The translations under genes and the position numbers were made by a program. From Solibacillus sp. R5-41 (GTDB taxonomy: Bacteria; Bacillota; Bacilli; Bacillales_A; Planococcaceae), in assembly GCF_002736105.1 (NCBI RefSeq), contig NZ_CP024123.1, positions 2,720,001-2,784,000 of the forward strand: DNA of 64,000 bases, read 5' to 3'. Shown piece by piece: positions 1 to 8,612 of the stretch; positions within the stretch are counted from its first letter, which is position 1; every line of letters begins with the position of its first letter. The notes below the pieces were generated by a model. It made no database searches and was not told where the DNA came from. It saw only the letters and a program-made list of their open reading frames with translations.

Positions 1-212
1 ACGAATGATACTGGTTGTTTTTCAGCCATATGTGAAACATCCTCTCTTTATGTAAACTTGCCAATTAAGGCTTTCATATAGGATTTCTAAGCTTATTATA
101 CTACATTTAGCAAGGTGATGTGTGATTGTAAACACGTTTTTCAAAAATAATTGAATTGCTAAATAAAGTGAAACGTTTTTCCGCAGATGGGCGCTTTCTA
201 TTAGGATTCTAA

Positions 213-333
213 TATAGTTTGGGCTTGTTAGGCTGGCTAAGCACATGAGTCATACAGCTTTGTGCACGACCAAGCCCAACACGATGTTGGTCACTCCGGT
301 GTTGTCACACGACGTGGCGATTTTAGCCTAAGT
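213..333. repeat. dispersed intergenic repeat, family R2 (copy 1)
   Basis: The 374-base stretch before the first gene holds no convincing CDS. Bases 213-333 share blocks with 1709-1790 and 23750-23905: GGCTGGCTAAGCACATGAG, a palindromic AACACGATGTTGGTCACT block, and a GTGGCGG-like tail. Its role is unknown. Confidence 0.55.
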
Positions 334-374
334 TCTCCTTTTAAAGTTTAATGGTGAGCCCTATACGTTATATG

Positions 375-1451
375 TCAAATCGTGTCATTCCATACAAATT
401 GTTCTTGCTGCGTTTCGATTAATTGAATTTCATATTGTGTCAAATATTGCATCGCCGCAAATAAAATGTCCTGCTTTACTTGAAGCATTTCAGCCGTATC
501 ATTTGTACTCACAAAATAGCGAACAATTATGCGGCAAGAGCTCGGGCGTAGTTCATCCATTGCCACATGGATAATATTTTTTAGCGTTTTTGGATGTAAG
601 GCTATTTGTTCATGCAATGAGTTGATAAATTTCACGACGTTTTCTTCATTGTTTTCGCTCGAAACAAATAAATAATGTTCGATTTTACGTTGCTCACGCT
701 TGGTCAAATTATATATTGGACGATTGACTAAATAGGAATTCGGGATATAGACAAGGCCTTTGTCACCTGTTTGAATAATCGTACTCCGTAAATTAATATC
801 CTCTACCGTGCCATCAATTTTTCCATCGCCTGTCATAATCCAATCACCTATTTGAAATGGCTTATCCAGCGCGACACTCATCCCACCAAAAATATGTGCC
901 AGCGTCTCACGAATTCCAAACGCGAGAGCAACTCCCGTCAATCCGATTGCTGTTAAAAAACCTTCCAAATTAAAACTCCATACCGATGCAATGGAAAACA
1001 TCGCAATGACCATTACAATCACTTTGCTGATGCGTAGGAAAAAGGGTGTTAAAATATCTTGATTTTCTCCCGTTTCAAAGCGCGTAGGATTTTTTAAGTA
1101 AAAGCTTAAAATGTCGTACAATGCCTTGAAAATAAAGTAAATATAAACCGATTCTATGAACTTTTGTAGTTTGAGTACATCAAATAACCAAACTTCCAAA
1201 AGCATTGATAACGACATTAATAGAAGCGTAAAGATAAATGCATTCCGGAATGCTGGAAATGTATATTTAGTTATATCGCTTAATACAGGATGCTGCTTTT
1301 TTTCCAGAAATGTCGCCATTTTCATCACAATTGGGCGAACAACAAGAAAAAGCATTAACAAACCAACAATAACGATCAAGATTGCAGCTAAAATATCCGT
1401 CCAAGTTGGTGCCTTAACTGCTGGTATAAACCATTTAATTGAATCCCACAA
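375..1451 (-). CDS. MscS-family mechanosensitive ion channel
   Basis: Small-conductance mechanosensitive channel that releases solutes under membrane tension. The N-terminus has about four hydrophobic segments. The conserved pore helix and beta domain follow as GVALAFGIRETLAHIFGG, DKPFQIGDW and a VEDINLRSTIIQT-type stretch, then VYIPNSYLVNRPIYNLT, all typical of MscS/YkuT proteins. An upstream ATG at 1496 adds 15 residues but has no ribosome site. A GAAGGTGGA motif sits about six bases before the TTG at 1451, so I chose that start (358 aa). The gene appears monocistronic. Family assignment is firm, the start is inferred. Confidence 0.93.
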   Translation of the reverse strand: MWDSIKWFIPAVKAPTWTDILAAILIVIVGLLMLFLVVRPIVMKMATFLEKKQHPVLSDITKYTFPAFRNAFIFTLLLMSLSMLLEVWLFDVLKLQKFIESVYIYFIFKALYDILSFYLKNPTRFETGENQDILTPFFLRISKVIVMVIAMFSIASVWSFNLEGFLTAIGLTGVALAFGIRETLAHIFGGMSVALDKPFQIGDWIMTGDGKIDGTVEDINLRSTIIQTGDKGLVYIPNSYLVNRPIYNLTKREQRKIEHYLFVSSENNEENVVKFINSLHEQIALHPKTLKNIIHVAMDELRPSSCRIIVRYFVSTNDTAEMLQVKQDILFAAMQYLTQYEIQLIETQQEQFVWNDTI

Positions 1452-1496
1452 AAAAATTCCACCTTCTTCATCCCGCAGTAACGGGCAGTAATTCAT

Positions 1497-2180
1497 ATGT
1501 AGTTATAAATAGCGTGTTAGATACACCCTTTCTCCTTCCTCGATTTGAGAAGCGTTAGGGAGATATCTCTACTCACTTTGCTATTTGCGCTTGCATCATA
1601 ACATGAGAGAGCTTATTTTGCCTAACAAAAAATATAGCTTTTCATTTTCATTGAGTATTTTCCGTGTAGAGTTACTAATAAGGAATCTTATATGGATACT
1701 TATAAAGTGTGTAGAGGCTAAGTTGGGTAAGGACAACACGATGTTGGTCACTTAGGCTTTGCCGTGGGAGGCGGCGGTTTCAGATGATTGAAGCTATTTT
1801 TGCTTTCTAAACTCGTTACCTAATGAATTAATTTGTTTGTATGTAATGCCCTCTTTTTTATATTTACTTGTCATTACATCAACATGACTTAAAAAATGAA
1901 CCAATATTAGCAAATGTTAATCAAATAATAATTTGCCTTGATACATTTTTGATTTTCTACTTAAACGGCAGTTACTTCACATTTTTCACTAAGTGTTCAG
2001 TAATTTTGTCTAAAGTTATAGAAATGCCAAACAAATCACTTTAGGTATTTCATCTAATGATAAGGTGCCTAAGGTATTTGCTAATGTTCCTTTATTTTGT
2101 TAATCTTGGTACCATTAGACCATGAAAACTTGAAGGGACTGAACTATGCGTAGATGGCAATATTTTTTATCTAACTGATT
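1497..2180. other. intergenic region without a supported gene
   Basis: About 700 bases separate mscS from the acetyltransferase. The stretch is AT-rich, with stops in all frames on both strands. The only recognisable element is a copy of repeat family R2 at 1709-1790, including AACACGATGTTGGTCACT. Confidence 0.6.
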
Positions 2181-2202
2181 AAAAATATTGGAGGTAAAAG
2201 TA

Positions 2203-2733
2203 TTGATAATAGAACTAAACACCCAAAGATTGCATTTAAGAAGAATGGAAGTTTCAGACTCATATAGCTTGTTTAAAATTTGGTCTGATCCAGATGTAAC
2301 TAAATTCATGAACATCTCTAGCTTTACACATGAAGCTCAAGCAAAAGAAATAATTGAACTCTTTGATGATTTGGCTCAGGCTAATGAAGCAATTCGGTTC
2401 AGCATGATCGAACGAAATTCCAACGAATTAATAGGTACGTGTGGATTCAATTCTATAGACTTTGAAAATGCTAAGACAGAAATTGGTTATGATCTCGCTA
2501 AAGCCTATTGGGGCATGGGGTATGCTCCAGAAGGTATCAGTGCATTACTTAATTATGCTTTCGAAACTTTGAAACTAAATAGAATCGAAGCAAAGGTAGA
2601 ACCTGCGAATGTGAATTCTATCAAGGTTTTAGAAAAGCTTAATTTCACATTTGAAGGAACTCTTAGACAGTACGAAAAATCTAAAGGAAACTTTATTGAC
2701 ATCAAAATGTATTCGCTTTTAAAAACGGATTGA
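2203..2733 (+). CDS. GNAT N-acetyltransferase, RimJ/RimL type
   Basis: Transfers an acetyl group from acetyl-CoA to an amine. The layout is RimJ/RimL-like: N-terminal RLHLRRMEVSD, an IGYDLAKAYWGMGYAPEG acetyl-CoA-binding stretch (residues about 95-115), then RIEAKVEPANVNSIKVLEK, the usual C-terminal N-x-x-S/K-x-x-E-K motif. GGAGG at 2190-2194 lies eight bases before the TTG at 2203. The earlier TTG at 2188 would overlap the ribosome site, so I use 2203 (176 aa). The gene stands alone with a strong terminator behind it. Substrate cannot be told from sequence. Confidence 0.88.
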   Translation: MIIELNTQRLHLRRMEVSDSYSLFKIWSDPDVTKFMNISSFTHEAQAKEIIELFDDLAQANEAIRFSMIERNSNELIGTCGFNSIDFENAKTEIGYDLAKAYWGMGYAPEGISALLNYAFETLKLNRIEAKVEPANVNSIKVLEKLNFTFEGTLRQYEKSKGNFIDIKMYSLLKTD

Positions 2734-2747
2734 TTTAGAATTCCCCG

Positions 2748-2781
2748 GCCTATATCTTTATTGAGATATAGGCTTTTATTT
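2748..2781 (+). terminator. intrinsic terminator of the GNAT gene
   Basis: A perfect 10-bp stem (GCCTATATCT / AGATATAGGC) with a 6-base loop is followed by a T-rich run, 14 bases after the stop codon. Confidence 0.88.
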
Positions 2782-2783
2782 TT

Positions 2784-3029
2784 TTATGACCATATAGTTT
2801 CAGATTTTGTCACAAGTGAAGTTACAACATATTTCAATACATCTCATGTTACTCTTTTTTTATCCTCTAAAGTTTGGCCCGTAAATTTCACATCAAGTAT
2901 CTGCTCTGATAACTTAATATTGCAATCTAAAAACTCTTCTCTTTCACTAATGTTTTCCCCATTTCCTACTGCAACTTTCCTTTCTTGAATTCCATTTAAT
3001 TCAAATGTTATGCTACTAAAAACTGGCAC
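2784..3029 (-). pseudogene. small unrecognised ORF interrupted by one TGA
   Basis: From a GTG at 3029 the minus strand reads 61 codons, meets one TGA, then stays open in the same frame for 19 codons (DVLKYVVTSLVTKSETIWS) to TAA. The composition is protein-like (charged and hydrophobic alternation), suggesting a gene of about 81 aa broken by a point mutation. No good ribosome site is visible, so it may also be a C-terminal remnant. Product not recognised. The other 2734-3086 sequence holds only the upstream terminator and the next gene's promoter region. Confidence 0.35.
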
Positions 3030-3086
3030 AAATGTTCGTATATAGTTATAATTGTTTTATCTTAAAAACAAAAGGAGTCTTGCCTT

Positions 3087-3530
3087 ATGAGTCAAAGAGT
3101 TGCTTACTACGATGTTGCACCTGACGGTATGAAAATTATGATGGATATGGAGAAATATACTAAGAAGTCTACAATTAATCGAGCAACTAGGGAACTTATA
3201 AAAATTAGAGTCTCTCAAATTAATGGGTGTGCTTTCTGCATAGACATGCATACATCTGATGCTCGTAAGATGGGTGAAACTGAACAGCGTATTTATTGTT
3301 TAAATGCTTGGAATGAATGTACTTTTTATACAATTGAAGAGAAAGTTGCTCTAGAACTATGTGAGCATATAACTTTAATTCCTACTAAAAGAGTTCCGGA
3401 TGACCTATATAAACGAGTATGTGATTACTATGACGAGAAACAGTATGTTGACCTTGTTCTAATCATCAATCAAATCAACAGTTGGAATAGAATTTCTATC
3501 GCAATGGGAAATACAGCAATTGAAAAATAA
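3087..3530 (+). CDS. carboxymuconolactone decarboxylase / AhpD-like protein
   Basis: A 147-aa single-domain protein of the CMD/AhpD superfamily, small all-helical proteins often acting as peroxidase-like oxidoreductases. The hallmark C-x-x-C is present in NGCAFCIDMHT (residues about 48-58), with the following histidine and the expected E-x(5)-C-x-x-C-x(3)-H context. AAAGGAG precedes the ATG. Flanked by its own terminator. Physiological substrate unknown. Confidence 0.88.
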   Translation: MSQRVAYYDVAPDGMKIMMDMEKYTKKSTINRATRELIKIRVSQINGCAFCIDMHTSDARKMGETEQRIYCLNAWNECTFYTIEEKVALELCEHITLIPTKRVPDDLYKRVCDYYDEKQYVDLVLIINQINSWNRISIAMGNTAIEK

Positions 3531-3539
3531 TAACTCTTT

Positions 3540-3571
3540 AACGAACATCTAACGGTGTTCGTTTTTTTCTT
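3540..3571 (+). terminator. intrinsic terminator after the CMD gene
   Basis: AACGAACA / TGTTCGTT stem, 8-base loop, followed by TTTTT, ten bases after the CMD stop codon. Confidence 0.85.
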
Positions 3572-3577
3572 CGATGG

Positions 3578-3751
3578 TTACTTTTCTTGCACGATAGCCA
3601 TTACTTTTCCGGCTCCAACCTTGTTTAAATTAAAATAAGCAGCATTAACTTTTTTGTTGTCACATTAATTAGAAAGGAACTCAATTAAAGTTTGCTTGAA
3701 TCCCTTATCATCTGTTCTGATAACAAATGTGTTTTCTAAATTAACTTCCAT
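3578..3751 (-). pseudogene. 58-codon small gene interrupted by one TAA
   Basis: GGGGAGTG precedes an ATG at 3751. The frame reads 28 codons (MEVNLENTFVIRTDDKG...), hits TAA at 3665-3667, then continues in the same frame for 28 codons (CDNKKVNAAYF...AIVQEK) to a second TAA. A strong ribosome site and continuous frame point to an intact small gene broken by one nonsense change, or to a 28-aa protein followed by a decayed tail. Product not recognised. The rest of 3531-3964 shows nothing else. Confidence 0.45.
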
Positions 3752-3964
3752 TTCTTTCACTCCCCTGCATATTTTATTTCAAATGCAACGTATACCCGTC
3801 TTTCCTCATATCATCAGAATTCTAATTCACAATATTACCCAAATCCATTTTAAGCGTTTCGATTGGTTTGAGTACTTGAGGATACTTCATCAATTTTTCA
3901 AATAAAAAAAATCTAAGGATAATAAAAAATCTTCTGAACAAACTATATTTGGGAGGTGAAATTC

Positions 3965-4321
3965 ATGCCAAATAATAATAACAACCAATACGTTAACCAA
4001 ATCAGACAAAAAATCCAACAAGCAGAAGCTAAAAAAAACCAAGCTTCTGGTCGATTTGCAACTCCGAATACAATGAACTCCATGAACGAAGAATTCGGGA
4101 TTGAGACTGACGTTAACCAAGTAAGACAACAACTCCAACAAGCAGAAGCTAAAAAGAATCAGGCTTCTGGTCAATTTACAACTCCGAATACAATGAACTC
4201 CATGAACGAAGAATTCGGGATTGAGACTGACGTTAACCAAGTAAAACAACAACTCCAACAAGCAGAAGCTAAAAAAAATCAAGCTTCTGGTCGATTCGGA
4301 AATAATACTAACAAAAACTAA
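3965..4321 (+). CDS. gamma-type small acid-soluble spore protein (SspE-like)
   Basis: Gamma-SASPs are Gln/Asn-rich forespore proteins degraded at germination to supply amino acids. The 118-aa product consists of repeats around QQAEAKKNQASG and MNEEFGIETDVNQV; the FGIETD-type block resembles the GPR protease cleavage site of SASPs. GGGAGGTG at 3951-3958 lies six bases before the ATG at 3965. The GTG at 3956 overlaps that site and was rejected. The unit here is 40 residues. Normally a forespore (sigma-G) gene; I could not define a promoter. Class firm, symbol withheld. Confidence 0.85.
   Translation: MPNNNNNQYVNQIRQKIQQAEAKKNQASGRFATPNTMNSMNEEFGIETDVNQVRQQLQQAEAKKNQASGQFTTPNTMNSMNEEFGIETDVNQVKQQLQQAEAKKNQASGRFGNNTNKN
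4016..4305 (+). repeat. 120-bp in-frame direct repeats inside the gamma-SASP gene
   Basis: Units begin at about 4016, 4136 and 4256 (the AGCAGAAGCT block recurs at 4021, 4141 and 4261). Two full units and a third partial one are nearly identical in DNA, which suggests recent duplication or homogenisation of a 40-aa module. Confidence 0.9.
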
Positions 4322-4343
4322 ATAAATTAAGTTGATTCATCCT

Positions 4344-4378
4344 AAACCGGCAAGCTTTTTTTTGCCGGTTTTTTTTAT
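4344..4378 (+). terminator. intrinsic terminator of the gamma-SASP gene
   Basis: AAACCGGCAA / TTGCCGGTTT stem followed by a long T run. Confidence 0.9.
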
Positions 4379-4433
4379 TAAATCACTTCTCCCTTTCCTT
4401 CCCACAATTCAAACATCCCTTTATTTTTGGATA

Positions 4434-4471
4434 TAAAAAAGCCTTCTAACTCGTAAAAGTTAGAAGGGCTT
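4434..4471 (-). terminator. intrinsic terminator of accB-accC
   Basis: Read on the minus strand, GCCCTTCTAAC pairs with GTTAGAAGGC, followed by TTTTTT, about 55 bases past the accC stop. Transcription ends here, so the yqhY-nusB genes that follow accC in B. subtilis are not part of this unit. Confidence 0.85.
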
Positions 4472-4524
4472 CTATTGAGATTTCTTTAAATGTTTATTGC
4501 TAAATCCATTGCCGTAATAACGAA

Positions 4525-5889
4525 TTACGCTTTTACAGATGTGTTTAGAATATCATTCTCTTCAAGGAATTTCGTATTGAATTTCGCAGATTTGAATACG
4601 TCATTGTTCATTAAAGCTTGGTGGAAAGGAATTGTTGTGTTAATTCCAGGTCCAGCTACTTCAAATTCTGATAACGCACGGTTCATTTTAGCGATTGCTT
4701 CTTCACGAGTATCCGCATGAACAATTAGTTTCGCAACCATTGAATCATAGTAAGGCGGAATTGTATAACCCGCATAAACAGCTGAATCAACACGTACACC
4801 ATAACCACCTGGTACTACGTAAGTATCTACTGTACCAGCAGAAGGCATAAAGTTTTTATATGCATTTTCAGCATTGATACGGCATTCGATTGCCCAACCA
4901 TTCATTTTAATATCCTCTTGCTTGAATGGAAGTTCTGCGCCTGAAGCAATTTTTAATTGTTGTTGAACTAAGTCAACACCTGTAATCATTTCAGTTACCG
5001 GATGCTCAACTTGGATACGCGTGTTCATTTCCATGAAGTAGAAACGATCTTCTTGATAATCATAGATGAACTCGATTGTACCTGCACCTTCATAGTTACA
5101 AGCTAGTGCCGCTTTTACCGCAGCTTCACCCATTTGAGCACGACGCTCTTCAGATAAAGCTGGAGATGGTGCTTCTTCTACAAGTTTTTGCATACGACGT
5201 TGAACCGTACAGTCACGCTCTCCAAGATGAACAACATTGCCGTGTCCATCTGCAAGCACTTGGATTTCACAGTGACGGAAGTACTCGATAAATTTCTCTA
5301 AGTATACGCCTGGGTTACCGAATGCCGCAGCCGCTTCTTTTTGTGTAATGTCGATACCTTTTACAAGGTCTTCTTCAGTACGTGCTACGCGAATCCCTTT
5401 ACCGCCACCACCAGCAGTTGCTTTAATGATGACTGGGTAACCGATTTTGGCAGCCCATTCTTTACCTGTTTCGATATTAGGAACAATCCCTGTACCTGGC
5501 ACTAAAGGAACGTTAGCCGCTTCCATAGTGTCACGTGCCACGTCTTTAATTCCCATGATTTTAATCGCATCAGAAGATGGACCGATAAATTTAATGCCTG
5601 CATTTTCACATGCTTCTGCAAATGCAGCATTCTCAGCTAAGAAACCATAGCCAGGGTGAATTCCGTCAACGCCTGTTTTTTGTGCAACGCCTAATACGGC
5701 TGGGAAACTTAAATATGAATCTTTAGACAATTTAGGTCCAATGCAATAAGCCTCGTCCGCTAATTTTACGTGTAATGCATCTGCATCTGCTTCAGAATAT
5801 ACTGCAACAGTTTGAATTCCTAGTTCCTTACAGGCACGAATAATACGTACTGCAATTTCACCACGGTTTGCAATTAATACTTTTTTCAT
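4525..5889 (-). CDS. accC: acetyl-CoA carboxylase, biotin carboxylase subunit
   Basis: ATP- and bicarbonate-dependent carboxylation of biotin on AccB, the first half-reaction of malonyl-CoA synthesis. The 454-aa sequence has the N-terminal [19 protein letters not shown] block, the ATP-grasp glycine loop [14 protein letters not shown] (residues about 155-170), the catalytic [14 protein letters not shown] stretch and the C-terminal biotin carboxylase domain, matching the usual length near 450. AGGAG lies 11 bases before the ATG at 5889; an upstream in-frame GTG at 5901 overlaps that site. Fifteen bases follow accB, so the two are one operon. Confidence 0.97.
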   Translation of the reverse strand: MKKVLIANRGEIAVRIIRACKELGIQTVAVYSEADADALHVKLADEAYCIGPKLSKDSYLSFPAVLGVAQKTGVDGIHPGYGFLAENAAFAEACENAGIKFIGPSSDAIKIMGIKDVARDTMEAANVPLVPGTGIVPNIETGKEWAAKIGYPVIIKATAGGGGKGIRVARTEEDLVKGIDITQKEAAAAFGNPGVYLEKFIEYFRHCEIQVLADGHGNVVHLGERDCTVQRRMQKLVEEAPSPALSEERRAQMGEAAVKAALACNYEGAGTIEFIYDYQEDRFYFMEMNTRIQVEHPVTEMITGVDLVQQQLKIASGAELPFKQEDIKMNGWAIECRINAENAYKNFMPSAGTVDTYVVPGGYGVRVDSAVYAGYTIPPYYDSMVAKLIVHADTREEAIAKMNRALSEFEVAGPGINTTIPFHQALMNNDVFKSAKFNTKFLEENDILNTSVKA

Positions 5890-5904
5890 CGGTATACGCA
5901 CTCC

Positions 5905-6396
5905 TTATTCAGCTTTTACTAAGAATAGAGGTTGACCATATTCTACTAATTGGCCATCTTTAACTAAAACTTCAACAATTTCACCTTTAATTTCAGCTTC
6001 GATCTCGTTGAATAATTTCATTGCTTCAACGATACATACGATTGACTCGTCGCCTACTTTATCGCCCACTTGCACATATGCAGGTGATTCTGGATTTGGA
6101 GATTGATAGAATGTACCAACCATTGGAGAAGTGATTTTGTGTAAGTCTGTTGTGTCAGCTACTGGTGCTGCTGCTACTTCTACTGGTGCTTCCACTTTTG
6201 GAGCTGGTGCTGGTGCTGCTGCTACCGCTACTGGAGCCGGTGCTGCTGCTACTTCTTTTTTAGGTGCTACTACTTCTGTTACCCCACCGTTTTTCTTTAG
6301 CTTTACTTTTGCCCCATCTGCTTCATAAACAAATTCATCAATAGATGATGCATCTACTAATTTAATAATTTCTCTAATTTCTTGAACTTTGAACAT
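5905..6396 (-). CDS. accB: acetyl-CoA carboxylase, biotin carboxyl carrier protein
   Basis: Carries biotin between the biotin carboxylase and carboxyltransferase subunits. The 163-aa product has an N-terminal segment starting [15 protein letters not shown], an Ala/Pro-rich flexible linker (residues about 45-85) and a C-terminal biotinyl domain with the canonical [12 protein letters not shown] motif, whose Lys is biotinylated. The start is supported by AGGGAG upstream. It lies downstream of spoIIIAH as in B. subtilis but has nearly 200 bases of its own upstream DNA, so independent transcription is likely. Confidence 0.97.
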   Translation of the reverse strand: MFKVQEIREIIKLVDASSIDEFVYEADGAKVKLKKNGGVTEVVAPKKEVAAAPAPVAVAAAPAPAPKVEAPVEVAAAPVADTTDLHKITSPMVGTFYQSPNPESPAYVQVGDKVGDESIVCIVEAMKLFNEIEAEIKGEIVEVLVKDGQLVEYGQPLFLVKAE

Positions 6397-6509
6397 TCTG
6401 AACTCTCCCTTTAAACAAAATTAATAATAACACAATTTCTATTTTATAATTTTTCCAATAATTTTGAAATACATTCTTGAAATTTTAATAAAAAATATCA
6501 TAAAATAGA

Positions 6510-6566
6510 GGATAACTGTGTTAAAACAAAAAACTTCAAGTTCTCTGCTATATAACACAGTCATCC
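6510..6566. other. 14-bp inverted repeat between spoIIIAH and accB
   Basis: GGATAACTGTGTTA at 6510-6523 is complementary to TAACACAGTCATCC at 6553-6566 apart from one mismatch, with a 29-base A/T-rich loop. It starts about 27 bases past the spoIIIAH stop. It could end spoIIIA transcription or be a regulatory site for accB. There is no classical T run directly after it. Confidence 0.4.
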
Positions 6567-6592
6567 ATCAATGTATTATTATTAACATATTT

Positions 6593-7129
6593 TCAATAAA
6601 ATGGTTTTATATCAACTGTTACAACTACATTATTATCCAATTCCGTTTTAATTAGGTGAACGATTTCATTCGCCTGTTTTGTAGAAGTTTCATCTGACAT
6701 AACCGTTACGGCTACTTTTTGTTCATCAATACGAACTAATGCGTCGTCATAGCCAAAAGATTTAACAAGCATTTCTAACATCGCTTCAGACGATTCCCGA
6801 TTAATGAGCTGCTCCATTTCATTGAATGCTGCATTTTTTTCTTCTGGCGTATATTCAGCAGATGCCATTTTTTGCTCTAACTGTTCGCGTAATTGACTTC
6901 TTTTATTGCTTAATTCTAAACGCATTTCTTGGAAAAGATCACTTTCTGAGCTTACTGTTTTCGTGATTTCTTGATTGACACCTAAAATATCCGTTTCATT
7001 CAATGTATCATCTGTAAAAATCGTGAGCAGATTTCCTGTATTATTGCTACCAAAGGCATAATATACCCCGATTACTGCCACTAGACTAAATAATGTTAAA
7101 AACCACACTGTACGTTTTTTTACCTTCAC
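6593..7129 (-). CDS. spoIIIAH: stage III sporulation protein AH
   Basis: Mother-cell membrane protein whose YscJ/FliF-like ring-building domain contacts forespore SpoIIQ and joins the two compartments. One N-terminal membrane helix (residues about 8-26), a charged coiled-coil-prone middle (RSQLREQLEQKM...), and a C-terminal domain ending DNNVVVTVDIKPFY, the expected ring fold position. It is 178 aa, shorter than the B. subtilis protein of about 218. Overlaps spoIIIAG by four bases. Confidence 0.9.
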   Translation of the reverse strand: MKVKKRTVWFLTLFSLVAVIGVYYAFGSNNTGNLLTIFTDDTLNETDILGVNQEITKTVSSESDLFQEMRLELSNKRSQLREQLEQKMASAEYTPEEKNAAFNEMEQLINRESSEAMLEMLVKSFGYDDALVRIDEQKVAVTVMSDETSTKQANEIVHLIKTELDNNVVVTVDIKPFY

Positions 7130-7506
7130 TTTTCTTCCTCCTTCATTTGCATAGGGACAATTTGAATGCGATGCGACGGAATTTGCAATGCTGTGCTGAC
7201 CGTAGTTTTCAATAAATTTTTCACAGTCGATTGATGCGCACCTTCTGCAACGATTATGACCCCTGTCATTTTTTGCTCTTTGGAGAGCGTTAAGAAATTG
7301 CCGCTTTCTGTTTCTTGCTCGTAATGAAAATACACTTGAACTTGTCCTACAGACTGAATACCACTTAAAATTTGTGCCAGCTGCTGTTCATCCGTCAATC
7401 GCTCTTGTCCTTTATTTGTTGAATTGAATGTGAATATAAATACTACTATGATTACGACGACGCTCCCAATTAGTAAAAGAGGACGATTCGCTTGTTTTTT
7501 ATCCAC
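7126..7506 (-). CDS. spoIIIAG: stage III sporulation protein AG (short form)
   Basis: Forms a ring in the intermembrane space between mother cell and forespore. One N-terminal helix (LLLIGSVVVIIVVFIF) is followed by a domain with GVIIVAEGAHQSTVKNLL, characteristic of SpoIIIAG. At 126 aa it is much shorter than the roughly 229-aa B. subtilis protein, mainly N-terminally and in the ring insertion. The GTG at 7506 is the best in-frame start found (an in-frame TGA lies upstream), but its G-rich ribosome site is some 16 bases away, so the start is uncertain. Confidence 0.87.
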   Translation of the reverse strand: MDKKQANRPLLLIGSVVVIIVVFIFTFNSTNKGQERLTDEQQLAQILSGIQSVGQVQVYFHYEQETESGNFLTLSKEQKMTGVIIVAEGAHQSTVKNLLKTTVSTALQIPSHRIQIVPMQMKEEEK

Positions 7507-7569
7507 ATGTTTGCGTAATGCGCCCCCCTTTTCATTTTTTCATCTCAATGTATGAGTAGTTTTGATACT

Positions 7570-7704
7570 TTATGCAAATAGGGACAAGAATAAATGAGAG
7601 ACTGAAATATAAAGTGCTAGTTTTACATACACTTGCCACTCCTTTTCTTCTACAAAAAACAATAGACTACTACCGAGCAAAACAATGAGAAGTATATCGA
7701 TCAT
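7570..7704 (-). CDS. spoIIIAF: stage III sporulation protein AF, 44-residue form
   Basis: The ATG at 7704 overlaps the spoIIIAE stop (ATGA) and is preceded by GGAGGT, so it should be translated. The product MIDILLIVLLGSSLLFF...LFLSLFA is 44 aa with two hydrophobic segments around a short charged loop. It sits exactly where spoIIIAF belongs and resembles only its N-terminal hairpin; B. subtilis SpoIIIAF is about 206 aa. No SpoIIIAF-like C-terminal sequence follows in any frame before spoIIIAG. The identity rests on position plus membrane pattern, so it is inferred. Confidence 0.6.
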   Translation of the reverse strand: MIDILLIVLLGSSLLFFVEEKEWQVYVKLALYISVSHLFLSLFA

Positions 7705-8612
7705 GTGTTACCTCCTATCGAAAGCTGCATTAAAACGATACATAACATCACAATAAAAATAATTGAAAAACCAAGCAATAATGCGACGGCACACAGCACC
7801 ATCAAGGTTTTTCCTACATCGTCAAATAGACTACTTATCCGCGTATTCGAAAAAGGTTCCACTAGCGCCCCAATAAACTTAAACATGAGTGCATGCAATA
7901 ATAGAGTCATTGCAGGATAAAATGCTGCACTCCAAACAATCGCCAAAAAGCTAATCCCGAAAATGGTAGAAATAGTTGATTGTGTCTTTTGAAATAAAGA
8001 CAGCCCTTCTACGATTAAATTCCCAATGAGCGGAATATTTTGTTCCACTAATTTTTTTATTGGTGATTTCACCGCATCATTTAACTGAAAAAATGCCACT
8101 CCTGAAAAAGATAATATTGACGTTAGTGCTAATACGGAAGCAACAATAATACTTAAAGCAGAGGACCGAATGAGATCTGCCGCTTTTGAAAATGAAATAG
8201 CGGGATAAATTTTCGTACAAACATCCAAAAATAACGCAATCAAAAGGGAAGGAATTAAAAGTTTTGTGCAAATAAATAGTAAAAAATGAATAACCATTAT
8301 GATGACTGGATTCCAAGCAATAAAGGTAAAAATCGTTGAAACAGCAATGAGCATGGTCGAAATAATCGGAATCATTAGGATAAAAAAGCTTTGAAGTACC
8401 GTAATCAGCTCACTTAATACGAGGAATGCATCCATAATTTTTTGTGCGAACATCGCGATAAAGAGGAGTATAAATAATTGTTCAATAATCGCCGTTTGCT
8501 GTGGTATGACAGCAATTAATAGTAAATAAAGGAAAATGTAGAGAGCTGTGAACGCGATTGATGTAAGAATCGACTGAATCGGCTGTGAAAACATTGACAG
8601 GAAATAATCCAT
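7701..8612 (-). CDS. spoIIIAE: stage III sporulation protein AE (N-terminally short)
   Basis: Polytopic mother-cell membrane protein of the SpoIIIA-SpoIIQ channel, permease-like. The 303 residues carry about seven to eight hydrophobic helices, and the order of loops (SFFILMIPIISTML, WNPVIIMVIHFLLF, FYPAMTLLLHALMFK) follows B. subtilis SpoIIIAE. The N-terminal signal peptide and about 90 residues of external domain of the 399-aa homologue are absent. The start overlaps the spoIIIAD stop (TAATG), so no longer N-terminus is available upstream. Confidence 0.88.
   Translation of the reverse strand: MDYFLSMFSQPIQSILTSIAFTALYIFLYLLLIAVIPQQTAIIEQLFILLFIAMFAQKIMDAFLVLSELITVLQSFFILMIPIISTMLIAVSTIFTFIAWNPVIIMVIHFLLFICTKLLIPSLLIALFLDVCTKIYPAISFSKAADLIRSSALSIIVASVLALTSILSFSGVAFFQLNDAVKSPIKKLVEQNIPLIGNLIVEGLSLFQKTQSTISTIFGISFLAIVWSAAFYPAMTLLLHALMFKFIGALVEPFSNTRISSLFDDVGKTLMVLCAVALLLGFSIIFIVMLCIVLMQLSIGGNT

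Noticed and set aside
3890-4282. 130-codon minus-strand frame with repeated hydrophobic blocks
   Set aside because: Antisense of the gamma-SASP repeats; the sense strand has terminator, ribosome site and family motifs.
6131-6328. Ala/Thr-rich plus-strand frame
   Set aside because: Antisense of the Ala/Pro linker of accB.
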